A stretch of 15,034 nt of DNA from Candidatus Calditenuaceae archaeon JGI OTU-1 (GCA_000494145.1 AWOE01000014.1:1-15034), one strand, 5' to 3'. Positions 6,820 to 13,321 are shown, numbered from the stretch's first letter. Notes: generated by a model not told the origin, from the sequence alone. Numbers and translations: made by a program.

Positions 6820-7842
6820 TCAGAGCTCGACGCGCGCTTCACCTACGCCGTTCGCCGCCAGCAGGGCACCTCCGATCAGCGGAGAACGCTCCCCGTAAAC
6901 TGGCCCCTCTATCCTCGGTCCCTCCAGCATCAGGAAGTCCTGGAGCCTCGGGAAGACCTCTGCGCGGAAGAAGTTCTCGTTGTTCAGGTAAACCGCACCT
7001 CCCATCACCAGCACTTCGGGTGCGAAGAGGTTGATCGCGGTCGAGAGGCCTGCGGCCATCAGCGTCGCCAACCTCCCGAAGAAGGGCCTCGATGAGGGGT
7101 CGTTGGAGCGGTAGAGCTCGAAGATCTCGCGGGGTCCTGCGTTCTCTCGTAGAGCGAGTAAGTGAAGTCTGCTTCCTGTGGGGACCTCTCCGTCCTCCGC
7201 AAGCCTCCTCGCGTACCTCGGCACGTTTCTGCCGGAGCAGTAGGCCTCCCAGTGGCCCAGACCGCCGCACCCGCACCGCATGTAGCCGGTCGGGTCGACG
7301 ACGCTGTGCCCTATCTCCGCCGCGTTCCCCCTCCTGCCGAGGACAGGCCTTCCGTCCACCACAGCTCCCCCTCCGATCCCAGTGCTTATGGTGACGTACA
7401 GGAGGTCCTGACGCTCCTTCCCGGACCTCGCGAGGTACTCGGCGTATGCGGCGGCGTTGCAGTCGTTCGCCATGTAGATTTCCTCAAAACCCAGCTCCCC
7501 CTTGAGGAACTCCGCCACAGGAATCGACCTGGGCCTCCCGGCGACGTTGGGCGCCAGCTCTATGACGCCCCTCCTCGAGTCGATAGGACCGATCGATGCG
7601 ATACCAGCCCTCCTCACCCGGTCCAGTCCTCTCAGCCTCCTGGCGAGCTCGACTACAGCATGCGGTATCGCGTCCGGGTCCGGAGACTGAGGGGTGGGAG
7701 CCTCGGAGGAGTCGACGATCCTCAGGGTTGCCCCGTCGACGACGGCCACCCTTACTCTGCTGGCGCCGATGTCGATCGCGAGGACCGGTTCCGATCCCTC
7801 AGTCGGGCCAGGACCAGGTCTTGTAGAGGACGTACGCATCAC
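6820..7842 (-). CDS. ROK-family sugar kinase (glucokinase/hexokinase-like)
   Basis: This 340-residue kinase should phosphorylate a hexose, glucose or a related sugar, with ATP; the exact sugar is not readable. Features are the N-terminal ATP motif LAIDIGASRVRVAVVD (21-36), the catalytic aspartate D127 in MANDCNAAAYAEY, STGIGGGAV (153-161), the sugar-binding NAAEIGH (173-179) and a zinc site beginning CGCGGLGHWEAYCSG (190-204). The usual third cysteine of the CxCGxxGC signature is His (H197). Another Cys, C202, lies five residues on. A second ATP motif VLVMGGAV is at 277-284. Only a GTG at 7842 or ATG at 7839 is available as a start, so the gene overlaps the end of the upstream 109-codon gene by about 40 nt. 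It is probably the last gene of the coaBC-led cluster. Confidence 0.9.
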   Translation of the reverse strand: MMRTSSTRPGPGPTEGSEPVLAIDIGASRVRVAVVDGATLRIVDSSEAPTPQSPDPDAIPHAVVELARRLRGLDRVRRAGIASIGPIDSRRGVIELAPNVAGRPRSIPVAEFLKGELGFEEIYMANDCNAAAYAEYLARSGKERQDLLYVTISTGIGGGAVVDGRPVLGRRGNAAEIGHSVVDPTGYMRCGCGGLGHWEAYCSGRNVPRYARRLAEDGEVPTGSRLHLLALRENAGPREIFELYRSNDPSSRPFFGRLATLMAAGLSTAINLFAPEVLVMGGAVYLNNENFFRAEVFPRLQDFLMLEGPRIEGPVYGERSPLIGGALLAANGVGEARVEL

Positions 7843-8128
7843 CCCTTTTGAAGAAGCGGTGGGCGACCTCCCTGAACCTGACGGTGGGTTCGGTCGCGGG
7901 TCGTTCGGAGCAATCGCCCTCCCCTGCCGGCCTGACCCTGAAGCCGACCACGTCCCCTTCCCTCGAGCCGTAGGGGTGGGAGGAGGAAGACATGGACGAG
8001 AATATCAGCGATGCTGCCGCGTCCATCGCCTCCTCAGGTGAGCTGAAGAGAAGCCCCTCGCCCGTCACCTCGCTCCATCGCCTCCAACCTCTGCCCTGGA
8101 CGAACAGCTCGACCGCGAAGCAGGCCAT
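7799..8128 (-). CDS. Conserved-looking hypothetical protein, unrecognised
   Basis: This 109-residue protein matches no family I recognise. The sequence opens MACFAVELFVQGRGWRRW, has a serine-rich stretch (SSMSSSSHPYGS, 44-55) that may be a loop, and ends RFREVAHRFFKRGDAYVLYKTWSWPD (84-109), which is basic and aromatic. No signal peptide or membrane segment is evident. It starts at an ATG 3 nt after the coaBC stop, with GGAGAGG in the coaBC 3' end able to serve as its ribosome-binding site. Its last 44 nt overlap the start of the ROK kinase in another frame. Spacing on both sides indicates an operon coaBC > this gene > ROK kinase. The beta-strand-like N-terminus and a C-terminus rich in W/F/Y suggest a small globular protein. 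No function is proposed. Confidence 0.65.
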   Translation of the reverse strand: MACFAVELFVQGRGWRRWSEVTGEGLLFSSPEEAMDAAASLIFSSMSSSSHPYGSREGDVVGFRVRPAGEGDCSERPATEPTVRFREVAHRFFKRGDAYVLYKTWSWPD

Positions 8129-8131
8129 CTC

Positions 8132-9418
8132 TCAACGACCTCTCCTCTTCTCCTCGAGGTAGAGCTGCACCAGATCCCTCGCGACCCTCGACTTCCTCGC
8201 AGGTCCGAGCTTCCTGACGAGGCCCGATCTCGTGACGACGACCAGCTCGTTCTCCTCCGCTCCGAACCCGATTCCCTTCCTCGAGACGTCGTTGACCGCC
8301 ACGAGCACGGGATCCAGAGCAGCGTACTCCTGGAAGACCTCACGCGGGTCCTCGACTGCCCCGTAGGAGGCCTTGAAGAGGACCAGGTCGATCCCCGGGA
8401 AGGACCTCCTGACCTCCTCGACGACCTTCGGCGTGGCCCTTAGCGTCAGCTGGAGCGTGGGATGCCTCCTGCTCTCGATCTTGCCGCTGTGGACCTCGGC
8501 CGGTTCGTAGTCCGCCACCGCCGCAGCCGCGAAGAGCCCGTCGGCCCCCTCCAGAGCCCCCAGAACCGCCGCGAGCATCTCCCTTGCCGACTCGACGCCC
8601 ACGGCCTTGACGTCCCACGGCGGCCTCAGCGATATCGGGCCGTGGACGATCGTCACGTCGCCCCCGAGGGCCCTCAGAACCCTTGCCAGCTCGAGGCCCA
8701 TCCTGCCGCTGGAGGGGTTGGTGACGAACCTCACCATGTCAATCCTCTCCCTCGTCGGCCCCGCGGTAACCACGTACCTTCTGCCCGAGAGCGGCTTGGG
8801 CCATGTGGCGTAGATCACGGCGTCGAGCACGTCCTCGGGCTGGGCCAGCTTCGCCTTGCCCTCCTTCACCGTAGGCCCCACGACGACGATCCCTAGGGAC
8901 CGCAGCCGTGCCATGAGGTCCCTCACGACCGGTGAGGAGTACATCGACGCGTGCATGGCCGGTGCGACGACGACAGGTATCCCCGAGCCAAGCGCGCACG
9001 AGACGAGCAGGGAGACCGCGTCGTCGGCGATCCCGCCCACCACCTTCGCAGCCGCGTTCTCCGTCATAGGAGCCACCACGACCGCATCAACCCTTCCCTT
9101 CCCCTCGGTCAGCTCGACGTACTCTATCCTCCCCGTCACCTCCACCACCGGGTCGTTCCCCGTAGCCCACCTCATCACCTCGGGGCTCAGGAGGGATGCC
9201 GCCTCTCGGGTCATGACCGGGATAACGTCGGCTCCGTGCCTCATGAGGAGCCTCGCCGTCTCGGGTGCCCTGTAGATCGAGGCGCTGGCGGTGACGCAAA
9301 GAGCGATCCTCTTCCCCGCTAGCTCGTCTCCGTGGCTGCCCGTTATGTCCTTGAGGTGCGCGTACCCCACACCGCCGAGAACGCCCGTCCACCGGAAAAA
9401 GTTTCGGAGACCGTTCAC
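8132..9418 (-). CDS. coaBC: Bifunctional phosphopantothenoylcysteine decarboxylase / phosphopantothenate-cysteine ligase
   Basis: This 428-residue CoA-synthesis enzyme joins 4'-phosphopantothenate to cysteine (CoaB) and decarboxylates the product to 4'-phosphopantetheine (CoaC). The flavoprotein CoaC half covers about 35-205: GKRIALCVTASASIYR (35-50), VVAPMTENAAAKV (114-126), PAMHASMY (153-160) and EGKAKLA (186-192), the forms seen in archaeal members. The CoaB half follows from about 212: RRYVVTAGPTRERIDMVRF (213-231), NPSSGRMG (234-241), AAAAVADYEP (297-306), K313 and VAVNDVS (373-379). At position 100 (TGRIEYVEL, 95-103) there is Tyr where the family has its catalytic His. The GTG at 9418 gives a 34-residue leader before the flavoprotein fold. 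It leads a minus-strand cluster and is divergent from the PfkB kinase, 49 bp away. Confidence 0.92.
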   Translation of the reverse strand: MNGLRNFFRWTGVLGGVGYAHLKDITGSHGDELAGKRIALCVTASASIYRAPETARLLMRHGADVIPVMTREAASLLSPEVMRWATGNDPVVEVTGRIEYVELTEGKGRVDAVVVAPMTENAAAKVVGGIADDAVSLLVSCALGSGIPVVVAPAMHASMYSSPVVRDLMARLRSLGIVVVGPTVKEGKAKLAQPEDVLDAVIYATWPKPLSGRRYVVTAGPTRERIDMVRFVTNPSSGRMGLELARVLRALGGDVTIVHGPISLRPPWDVKAVGVESAREMLAAVLGALEGADGLFAAAAVADYEPAEVHSGKIESRRHPTLQLTLRATPKVVEEVRRSFPGIDLVLFKASYGAVEDPREVFQEYAALDPVLVAVNDVSRKGIGFGAEENELVVVTRSGLVRKLGPARKSRVARDLVQLYLEEKRRGR

Positions 9419-9467
9419 GACCTGCTCTGAAGGGAGAGCGGATCCTCCGTTGATATCCGAGGAGGAG

Positions 9468-10385
9468 ATGTACAGGACGTTGAGCAGGTTCAGGATCGGG
9501 ATCGCGGGGCACGTGGTCTTGGACCGCGTCAGGGGGCCTTCGTTGAGTTACGACTCCGTCGGAGGAGTTCCGACCTACGCGGGGCTTGCCGTGGCCTCGC
9601 TCGGACACGAGGCGCTTGCCATCTCGGTCGTCGGCGAAGACGGGCACAAGGCGCTGGAGGGTCTGAGGTCGCTCGGCGTCTCAACCGAACTGGTGAGGGT
9701 CGTTAGCGGCGCCAAGACCACCTGCTACGAGATCGTCCAGCTCGAGGGCGGCGAAAGGAGGTTGAGGCTCCTCTCCCGTGCGCCACCGTTATCGTCGAAG
9801 GACCTGGTCAGGCAGCTCGACGGAATGTACTACGGGCCCGTCGCCTCGGAGCTGAGGCCCGAGGACGTTGCCCTCACAGCGAGGTTCTACCGATGGTCGG
9901 CCCTCGATCCGCAGGGGCTGATGCGGATGTTCGACGAGCACGGTAACGTGACGCTGAAGACGGAAGGAGCGGACCTGAACCTCCTCGGGTCCGTGTCCCT
10001 TCTGAGGCTGGCTCTGGAGGAGGCCAGGGCCCTGGGCTTCGGAGAGCCCTCCACCGCGTCCGTCGAGCTCTCGAGGTCCACAGGGAGGGTCGTTGCGGTC
10101 ACCGCAGGCGCAGAGGGGGCCTTCGTCTCGGACGGCAGGAGGCTCGTCAGGGGAAGGCTTGACGTGAGGGCGGTCGACACGGTCGGCGCGGGCGACGTCT
10201 TCGGAGGGGCGCTCCTCGTCGGCCTCATGGAGACCGGTGACCTGGTCCACTCCACGGCGCTGGGTCTTGCCGCAGTTGCGGAGCGCGTCGCCCTTCCAGG
10301 ACCGAGGCGGCTCGACAACGACTCGATCAGAAGGCTCGCGTCCTCAATCGCGCCACGCCTCTCCGTCTCCGACGTCAGACCTTGA
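9468..10385 (+). CDS. PfkB-family carbohydrate/nucleoside/inositol kinase
   Basis: This 305-residue cytoplasmic kinase of the ribokinase superfamily has an unresolved substrate (sugar, nucleoside or inositol). It shows the N-terminal strand IGIAGHVVLDRV (10-21), the substrate motif SVGGVPTYAGLAVASLG (30-46), VVGEDGH (54-60), ALDPQGLMR (145-153) and the PfkB C-terminal signature VDTVGAGDVFGGALL (236-250), in which D243 is the catalytic base of the GAGD anion hole. The 'DPQG' element and short length resemble archaeal kinases including inositol-kinase relatives, but this does not fix the substrate. I chose the ATG at 9468. GGAGGAG touches it directly, so a TTG at 9450 or 9480 is possible. The frame is open far upstream (to 9291), but that stretch is antisense to coaBC. 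It ends in an 11-bp tail-to-tail overlap with the THUMP gene. Confidence 0.9.
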   Translation: MYRTLSRFRIGIAGHVVLDRVRGPSLSYDSVGGVPTYAGLAVASLGHEALAISVVGEDGHKALEGLRSLGVSTELVRVVSGAKTTCYEIVQLEGGERRLRLLSRAPPLSSKDLVRQLDGMYYGPVASELRPEDVALTARFYRWSALDPQGLMRMFDEHGNVTLKTEGADLNLLGSVSLLRLALEEARALGFGEPSTASVELSRSTGRVVAVTAGAEGAFVSDGRRLVRGRLDVRAVDTVGAGDVFGGALLVGLMETGDLVHSTALGLAAVAERVALPGPRRLDNDSIRRLASSIAPRLSVSDVRP

Positions 10386-10920
10386 CGAGGCTCAGGATCT
10401 GATCGGGTCTGATGACGGAGATGCCCGTCAACCCTCCTAGGACCTCGATCAGAACGATCCAGTCCGGGTTCTCGAGCCTGACCTTCCTCTCTATCCTCGA
10501 TGCGACCGCCTCTATTATCTCCCTGCTGGAGAGCTGTGTGTGCCTCTTCTCGACGACGACCTTGTACGTCGCCTCCGGAGGGATCTTTTCCTTCAGGGCG
10601 TCCACCGCCTCAGCTATCCTCTCGAGCCTCGTCTCGACCACGCGCTCGATCGGTATCACCCTCATCAGCCCCGAGACCTTCCACGGCTCCTTGACGGCCA
10701 TCTCCCTGATCCTCTCGACGACCTCGAAGGGGTCGAGCGATGTCTGCGCCGTTATCACTCCGTGGACGTCCGTGATCTCGACCTTCGGATCTGGGTCGTT
10801 CAGCTCGGAGAGGATGCTGGTCAGGGTGGCCACGCCCAGAGGCTCCTGTCCCCTAAGCGTCGTCGCCAGAACGTTGAACCGGCCCGGCATCTTCTCATGG
10901 GAAGGTGATGCCGGTTTCAC
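10375..10920 (-). CDS. THUMP-domain RNA-binding protein (archaeal TAN1-like)
   Basis: This 181-residue protein consists of an N-terminal ferredoxin-like part starting FNVLATTLRGQE (15-26) and a THUMP domain at about 119-176 (ATYKVVVEKRHTQLSS, then WIVLIEVLGGLTGISVIRP). THUMP domains bind the tRNA acceptor end. Stand-alone members related to eukaryotic TAN1/THUMPD1 act with the N4-acetylcytidine synthetase on tRNA. That role here is inferred from family membership, and no acetyltransferase gene lies in the window. Possible starts are GTG at 10920 and ATG at 10890. A TATA-like element centred near 10951 favours 10920 as a near-leaderless start, but the family-like sequence begins only after residue 11. 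It is transcribed alone, its 3' end overlapping that of the PfkB kinase by 11 bp. Confidence 0.87.
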   Translation of the reverse strand: MKPASPSHEKMPGRFNVLATTLRGQEPLGVATLTSILSELNDPDPKVEITDVHGVITAQTSLDPFEVVERIREMAVKEPWKVSGLMRVIPIERVVETRLERIAEAVDALKEKIPPEATYKVVVEKRHTQLSSREIIEAVASRIERKVRLENPDWIVLIEVLGGLTGISVIRPDQILSLVKV

Positions 10921-11236
10921 CCCAGTCTTGTACCTATGGCGACCTAACTAATTTCCTCAATTGTCTCGAGGTCCCTGATTCCTTATCCCCTGCACCACTT
11001 CGCCTATGTTCGCCACACCCGCAATGCACCCCTCAACGCCGAGTTACTGACCCTCCTCTCCCTTTCCCGTCTTTCCATCGAGGCCCCCTAACTCCTGTCT
11101 GACCATCTTCAACGGAGTTGGGACCGTTATGAACTGGGACCGGAAGACCTAGAGACGCTTAAGTGAGACCAGACGATTGTCGCATCGTCCTAAAGCAGCC
11201 CCCTAGGTTGTAATGCGTTATAAAATCATTCTCAGC
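10921..11236. other. Gene-poor interval between the THUMP and AtoE genes
   Basis: No convincing gene is visible here. The plus strand is pyrimidine-rich at 10955-11100, which explains an open frame with many Pro/Ser codons that I do not accept as coding. Structure present: a direct repeat TGGGACCG at 11119-11126 and 11135-11142 (16-nt period), and a perfect 6-bp inverted repeat GACGAT/ATCGTC at 11172-11177 and 11184-11189 with a 6-nt loop. Base composition turns AT-rich at about 11210, marking the left edge of the AtoE block. Confidence 0.5.
10948..10956 (-). promoter_or_regulatory. Possible TATA box for the THUMP gene
   Basis: On the minus strand GGAAATTAG forms an AT-rich block in GC-rich sequence, centred about 30 bp upstream of the GTG at 10920. 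A transcript would start near 10925, leaving almost no leader, which fits the absence of a good ribosome-binding site. The match to the archaeal consensus is only moderate. Confidence 0.35.
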
Positions 11237-11242
11237 AAAAAT
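11236..11242 (-). terminator. T-run terminator after the AtoE gene
   Basis: Directly downstream of the TAA stop (11243-11245) the minus strand reads ATTTTTG, followed by a second T-rich patch near 11220. Archaeal RNA polymerase terminates at such short T-tracts without needing a hairpin. The tract stands out because T-runs are nearly absent from the GC-rich part of the window. Confidence 0.4.
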
Positions 11243-12688
11243 TTAGTAAGGCAATATGGTCAGACCGATTACAAAGGGTATCGTAACTAGTAATAATACA
11301 GCAATGCAATAGCCAAAGACATCTCTTGCCCTCGTCCCGGTAATCCCGAGGAGTGGAATCGCCCAAAACGGTGTGAACAAGTTCGTCCACATGTCTCCAG
11401 CAGCATAAGCTATGATTGTTTTGCCCACCGGGACTTCTAGGGTCGACGCAGCTCTCAACAGAATCTCGCCAGTTGCTATCCACTGTCCTCCGCCAGAAGG
11501 AACGAATATGTTTATAAATCCGCTGAGCAAGAAGCAAATAACCGGCCATGAGAAAGGATTTGCGTAAGCCGCCAAAGAATTCGCCAGTATGGTGGCTAAG
11601 TTCTGCCCGTCGGGCGACACGACGTACCTCATCAAACCCATGATTCCACCGTAAAATGGAAACTGTATTATTATGCCTGCAGTTGCGCCCGCAGCCCTTG
11701 CTATTGCCCTCATGTATGCAATTGGATTCAGATAAAGGGCTAAACCTATTAATATGAATAAGTAGTTAACTGAGTTGAGGTCTAACCCCGCAAAGAACCC
11801 TCTCCTGCCAAACCAGAACACCATAGTTACAAAGAATATAACAACTATCGCAGCTGCTAGAACCTTGCTGTTCTCAAGTACATCCGCTATTGTTCGTCGG
11901 GCTTCATTAACACCCATTTTTTTCTCCGACCCCCCAGATATTTCCAATTCCAAGACTTGCGGCGCGACTTTATCTATTCCTTTCATCAGCTTTTCATCTT
12001 TAGGTGCCAGAAGCCAAAATATAATGAGAGCATAGAAGTATATCAAGAGAAAATTCATTATTGTATAGGGGTGAAAGATTGTTTCATTGAGCGGAACCAG
12101 CCCCTTGCCAAATAAATCACCCATAAGTTTTTCAAAAACGTGACCTGGAGTGTTCGAGAGTAAAGGCGCCGAGGCGGAGAGACCCCAATGCCATGTCAGG
12201 CCCAGACCAGAATAACCTGCGGTGACCACTACAGGATAATGTAGTGGTTTTCCCTGCTTATAAAACTCCATTCCTACGATCCTAGCTAGCACTGCACCGA
12301 TGATGAGCCCCAGCCCCCATTGTATCCAGCTAAAAGCCATGGAAACAGCGGCTACCAATACAGCAGCTTGCTTTGTGTTTTTAGGTATAGATGCGAGTTT
12401 ACTAAGACCTTTATAAACCACGGGATGATGCGCAATTACATATCCTGTAACTAAGATTAAAACCATCTGCATCGCAAATGTTAGCAACTCCCAGAAGCCC
12501 CTATACCAGCCCATAACGAGTGTCTCTATAGTTCCGACAACCCCCGTTCTAAATTGTGTTATGGATAGCGCCATAAACATTGTTATTAAAGACAATATCA
12601 GCGCAAAAATCAACGGATCCGGCATCCAACGCTCGACATTTTCCGATAGCCTCCTACCAAACCTTTCTATTGTGGTTTCTTCAGCCAT
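11243..12688 (-). CDS. atoE: AtoE-type short-chain fatty acid transporter
   Basis: This protein of about 481 residues with some 12 hydrophobic helices belongs to the AtoE/COG2031 short-chain fatty acid transporter family, which imports acids such as acetoacetate or butyrate. The family start RWMPDPLIFALILSL (20-34) and the hallmark FVPSGGGQWIATG (395-407) are clear. Others are FAMQMVLILVTGYVIA (71-86) and AYAAGDMWTNLFTPFWAIP (428-446). An open frame to a GTG at 12739 exists, but a strong TATA element (12716-12727) lies inside that extension and predicts transcription from about 12694, so the ATG at 12688, which also matches AtoE starts, is chosen. Unlike all other genes here it is AT-rich, with frequent AAA, ATA, ATT and TTA codons, which points to acquisition by transfer. 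No CoA-transferase or thiolase partner is adjacent. Confidence 0.92.
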   Translation of the reverse strand: MAEETTIERFGRRLSENVERWMPDPLIFALILSLITMFMALSITQFRTGVVGTIETLVMGWYRGFWELLTFAMQMVLILVTGYVIAHHPVVYKGLSKLASIPKNTKQAAVLVAAVSMAFSWIQWGLGLIIGAVLARIVGMEFYKQGKPLHYPVVVTAGYSGLGLTWHWGLSASAPLLSNTPGHVFEKLMGDLFGKGLVPLNETIFHPYTIMNFLLIYFYALIIFWLLAPKDEKLMKGIDKVAPQVLELEISGGSEKKMGVNEARRTIADVLENSKVLAAAIVVIFFVTMVFWFGRRGFFAGLDLNSVNYLFILIGLALYLNPIAYMRAIARAAGATAGIIIQFPFYGGIMGLMRYVVSPDGQNLATILANSLAAYANPFSWPVICFLLSGFINIFVPSGGGQWIATGEILLRAASTLEVPVGKTIIAYAAGDMWTNLFTPFWAIPLLGITGTRARDVFGYCIAVLLLVTIPFVIGLTILPY

Positions 12689-12715
12689 TTCTGCGAAATA
12701 GCCCTCGCTACCGTG

Positions 12716-12727
12716 ATTTATATTTTT
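12716..12727 (-). promoter_or_regulatory. Strong TATA box of the AtoE gene
   Basis: The minus strand reads AAAAATATAAAT, close to the ideal archaeal BRE (purine/A-rich) plus TATA element. Its centre is about 32 bp upstream of the ATG at 12688, predicting a start site near 12694 and a leader of only about 6 nt. There is no Shine-Dalgarno in that leader. This is the best promoter in the window. Confidence 0.68.
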
Positions 12728-12830
12728 CGGTTTTATCACACGATAGGTTTATTAACTGTCCTCACGGACCTGGGTCTACTATTTAGGGCTACCTCGAAGG
12801 CCCGTTCAAGACATGCTGACACGCCCGACT

Positions 12831-12854
12831 TTTTGCAAAACACCTATTATAATA
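12831..12854. repeat. Two adjacent 10-bp palindromes upstream of AtoE (possible operator)
   Basis: TTTTGCAAAA (12831-12840) and TATTATAATA (12845-12854) are both perfect self-complementary 10-mers separated by 4 nt. They lie about 105-125 bp upstream of the AtoE TATA box, in AT-rich sequence where short palindromes arise easily by chance. They could be a regulator's operator pair. Confidence 0.3.
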
Positions 12855-12881
12855 AAATCGTCGATAAGAAAATAAACCGGC

Positions 12882-12995
12882 ACAGACTCGAGGCGTCTGT
12901 CATGTCGAGCCTTGTCAAAGCCGTTGGGAAGCCCGTAGGAGAGACGCATGATCCCTGCGTCTGATGGGTGCTTCAATCCCGATGTAGCTCATCGG
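12882..12995 (+). repeat. Three perfect short hairpins in tandem
   Basis: Stem 1 is ACAGAC/GTCTGT at 12882-12887 and 12895-12900 (7-nt loop). Stem 2 is AGACGCA/TGCGTCT at 12942-12948 and 12956-12962 (7-nt loop). Stem 3 is CCGATG/CATCGG at 12979-12984 and 12990-12995 (5-nt loop). They lie in a gene-free stretch and could be part of a structured RNA or protein-binding DNA. The stems are short and no known RNA family is recognised. Confidence 0.35.
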
Positions 12996-13044
12996 TATCA
13001 TCGACTTCATCGCTTTATTCATCGCCGGCTTCATCGGCCCTCGA

Positions 13045-13172
13045 CCGGCTTTGGCGAGGAGTTCAGGCTGCACGACCTCCTCGAGCTCCCGGATTTGGTG
13101 CCGAACTTCCCCAAGGCGGCGATTAGCTTCAGTGAGGTCGACATTAGCGCCCGCGAGCTAACCAAGGGATAA
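13045..13172 (+). pseudogene. Possible C-terminal gene remnant, unrecognised
   Basis: The frame ending in TAA at 13170-13172 reads GFGEEFRLHDLLELPD then LVPNFPKAAISFSEVD and ISARELTKG. Codon choice (AGG, CTC, GAG, GTC) and residue mix look like host protein, whereas the same frame upstream of about 13045 is a run of His/Arg codons that does not. In another frame just upstream (12988-13041) lies a hydrophobic stretch with IIDFIALFIAGFIGP. The two could be halves of one gene broken by a frameshift, but no start codon is available and the family is unknown. Confidence 0.22.
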
Positions 13173-13292
13173 TGCCACCGCATCTAGGGGGGCGGGGTTA
13201 ACGTTCAAGTATTCGGCGACCGATTTGTCGATTTGTGCGAGTTCGAGCCACCTCCGCCGCGAGTTCGTCGCACATATTCCACGAGGGAGACG

Positions 13293-13302
13293 AATTAAAT
13301 AC
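13293..13302 (+). promoter_or_regulatory. TATA box of tRNA-Arg
   Basis: AATTAAATAC is an AT-rich box in GC-rich sequence, centred about 24 bp before the first base of the tRNA at 13322. This matches the normal spacing for archaeal stable-RNA promoters. Confidence 0.6.
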
Positions 13303-13321
13303 CGTGCTGAGTACCGAATTT

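Larger units (their letters stand above)
12740..13292. other. Long interval without a confident gene, between AtoE and tRNA-Arg
   Basis: The left part (about 12740-12880) continues the AT-rich composition of the AtoE block and contains two palindromes. From about 12880 the base composition returns to that of the host. This right part holds three small perfect hairpins, a stretch of ATCATCG-like units (12988-13038) and a host-like open reading fragment ending at 13172. I see no start-to-stop gene I would defend on either strand, and no RNase P, SRP or C/D-box signature. Confidence 0.5.

Noticed and set aside
9291..9467. N-terminal extension of the PfkB kinase by 59 codons
   Set aside because: It lies antisense to the coaBC start, lacks PfkB features, and the ATG at 9468 begins where the family fold begins.
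10903..10980. Possible C/D-box guide RNA (GGTGATGCC then CTGA)
   Set aside because: The C box is imperfect, no D'/C' pair is properly spaced, and the first box lies in the THUMP coding region.
10905..11102. Plus-strand open frame of 65 codons rich in Pro, Ser and Leu
   Set aside because: It follows from a pyrimidine-rich strand, overlaps the THUMP start in antisense and shows no protein-like pattern.
12713..12964. Plus-strand open frame of 83 codons over the AtoE promoter
   Set aside because: It is antisense to the strong AtoE TATA box, has AT-driven composition in its first half and no recognisable domain or ribosome-binding site.
12942..12995. CRISPR-like repeat or C/D RNA in the hairpin region
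   Set aside because: There is only one copy of each motif with no regular repeat-spacer spacing, and D' and C' boxes would overlap.
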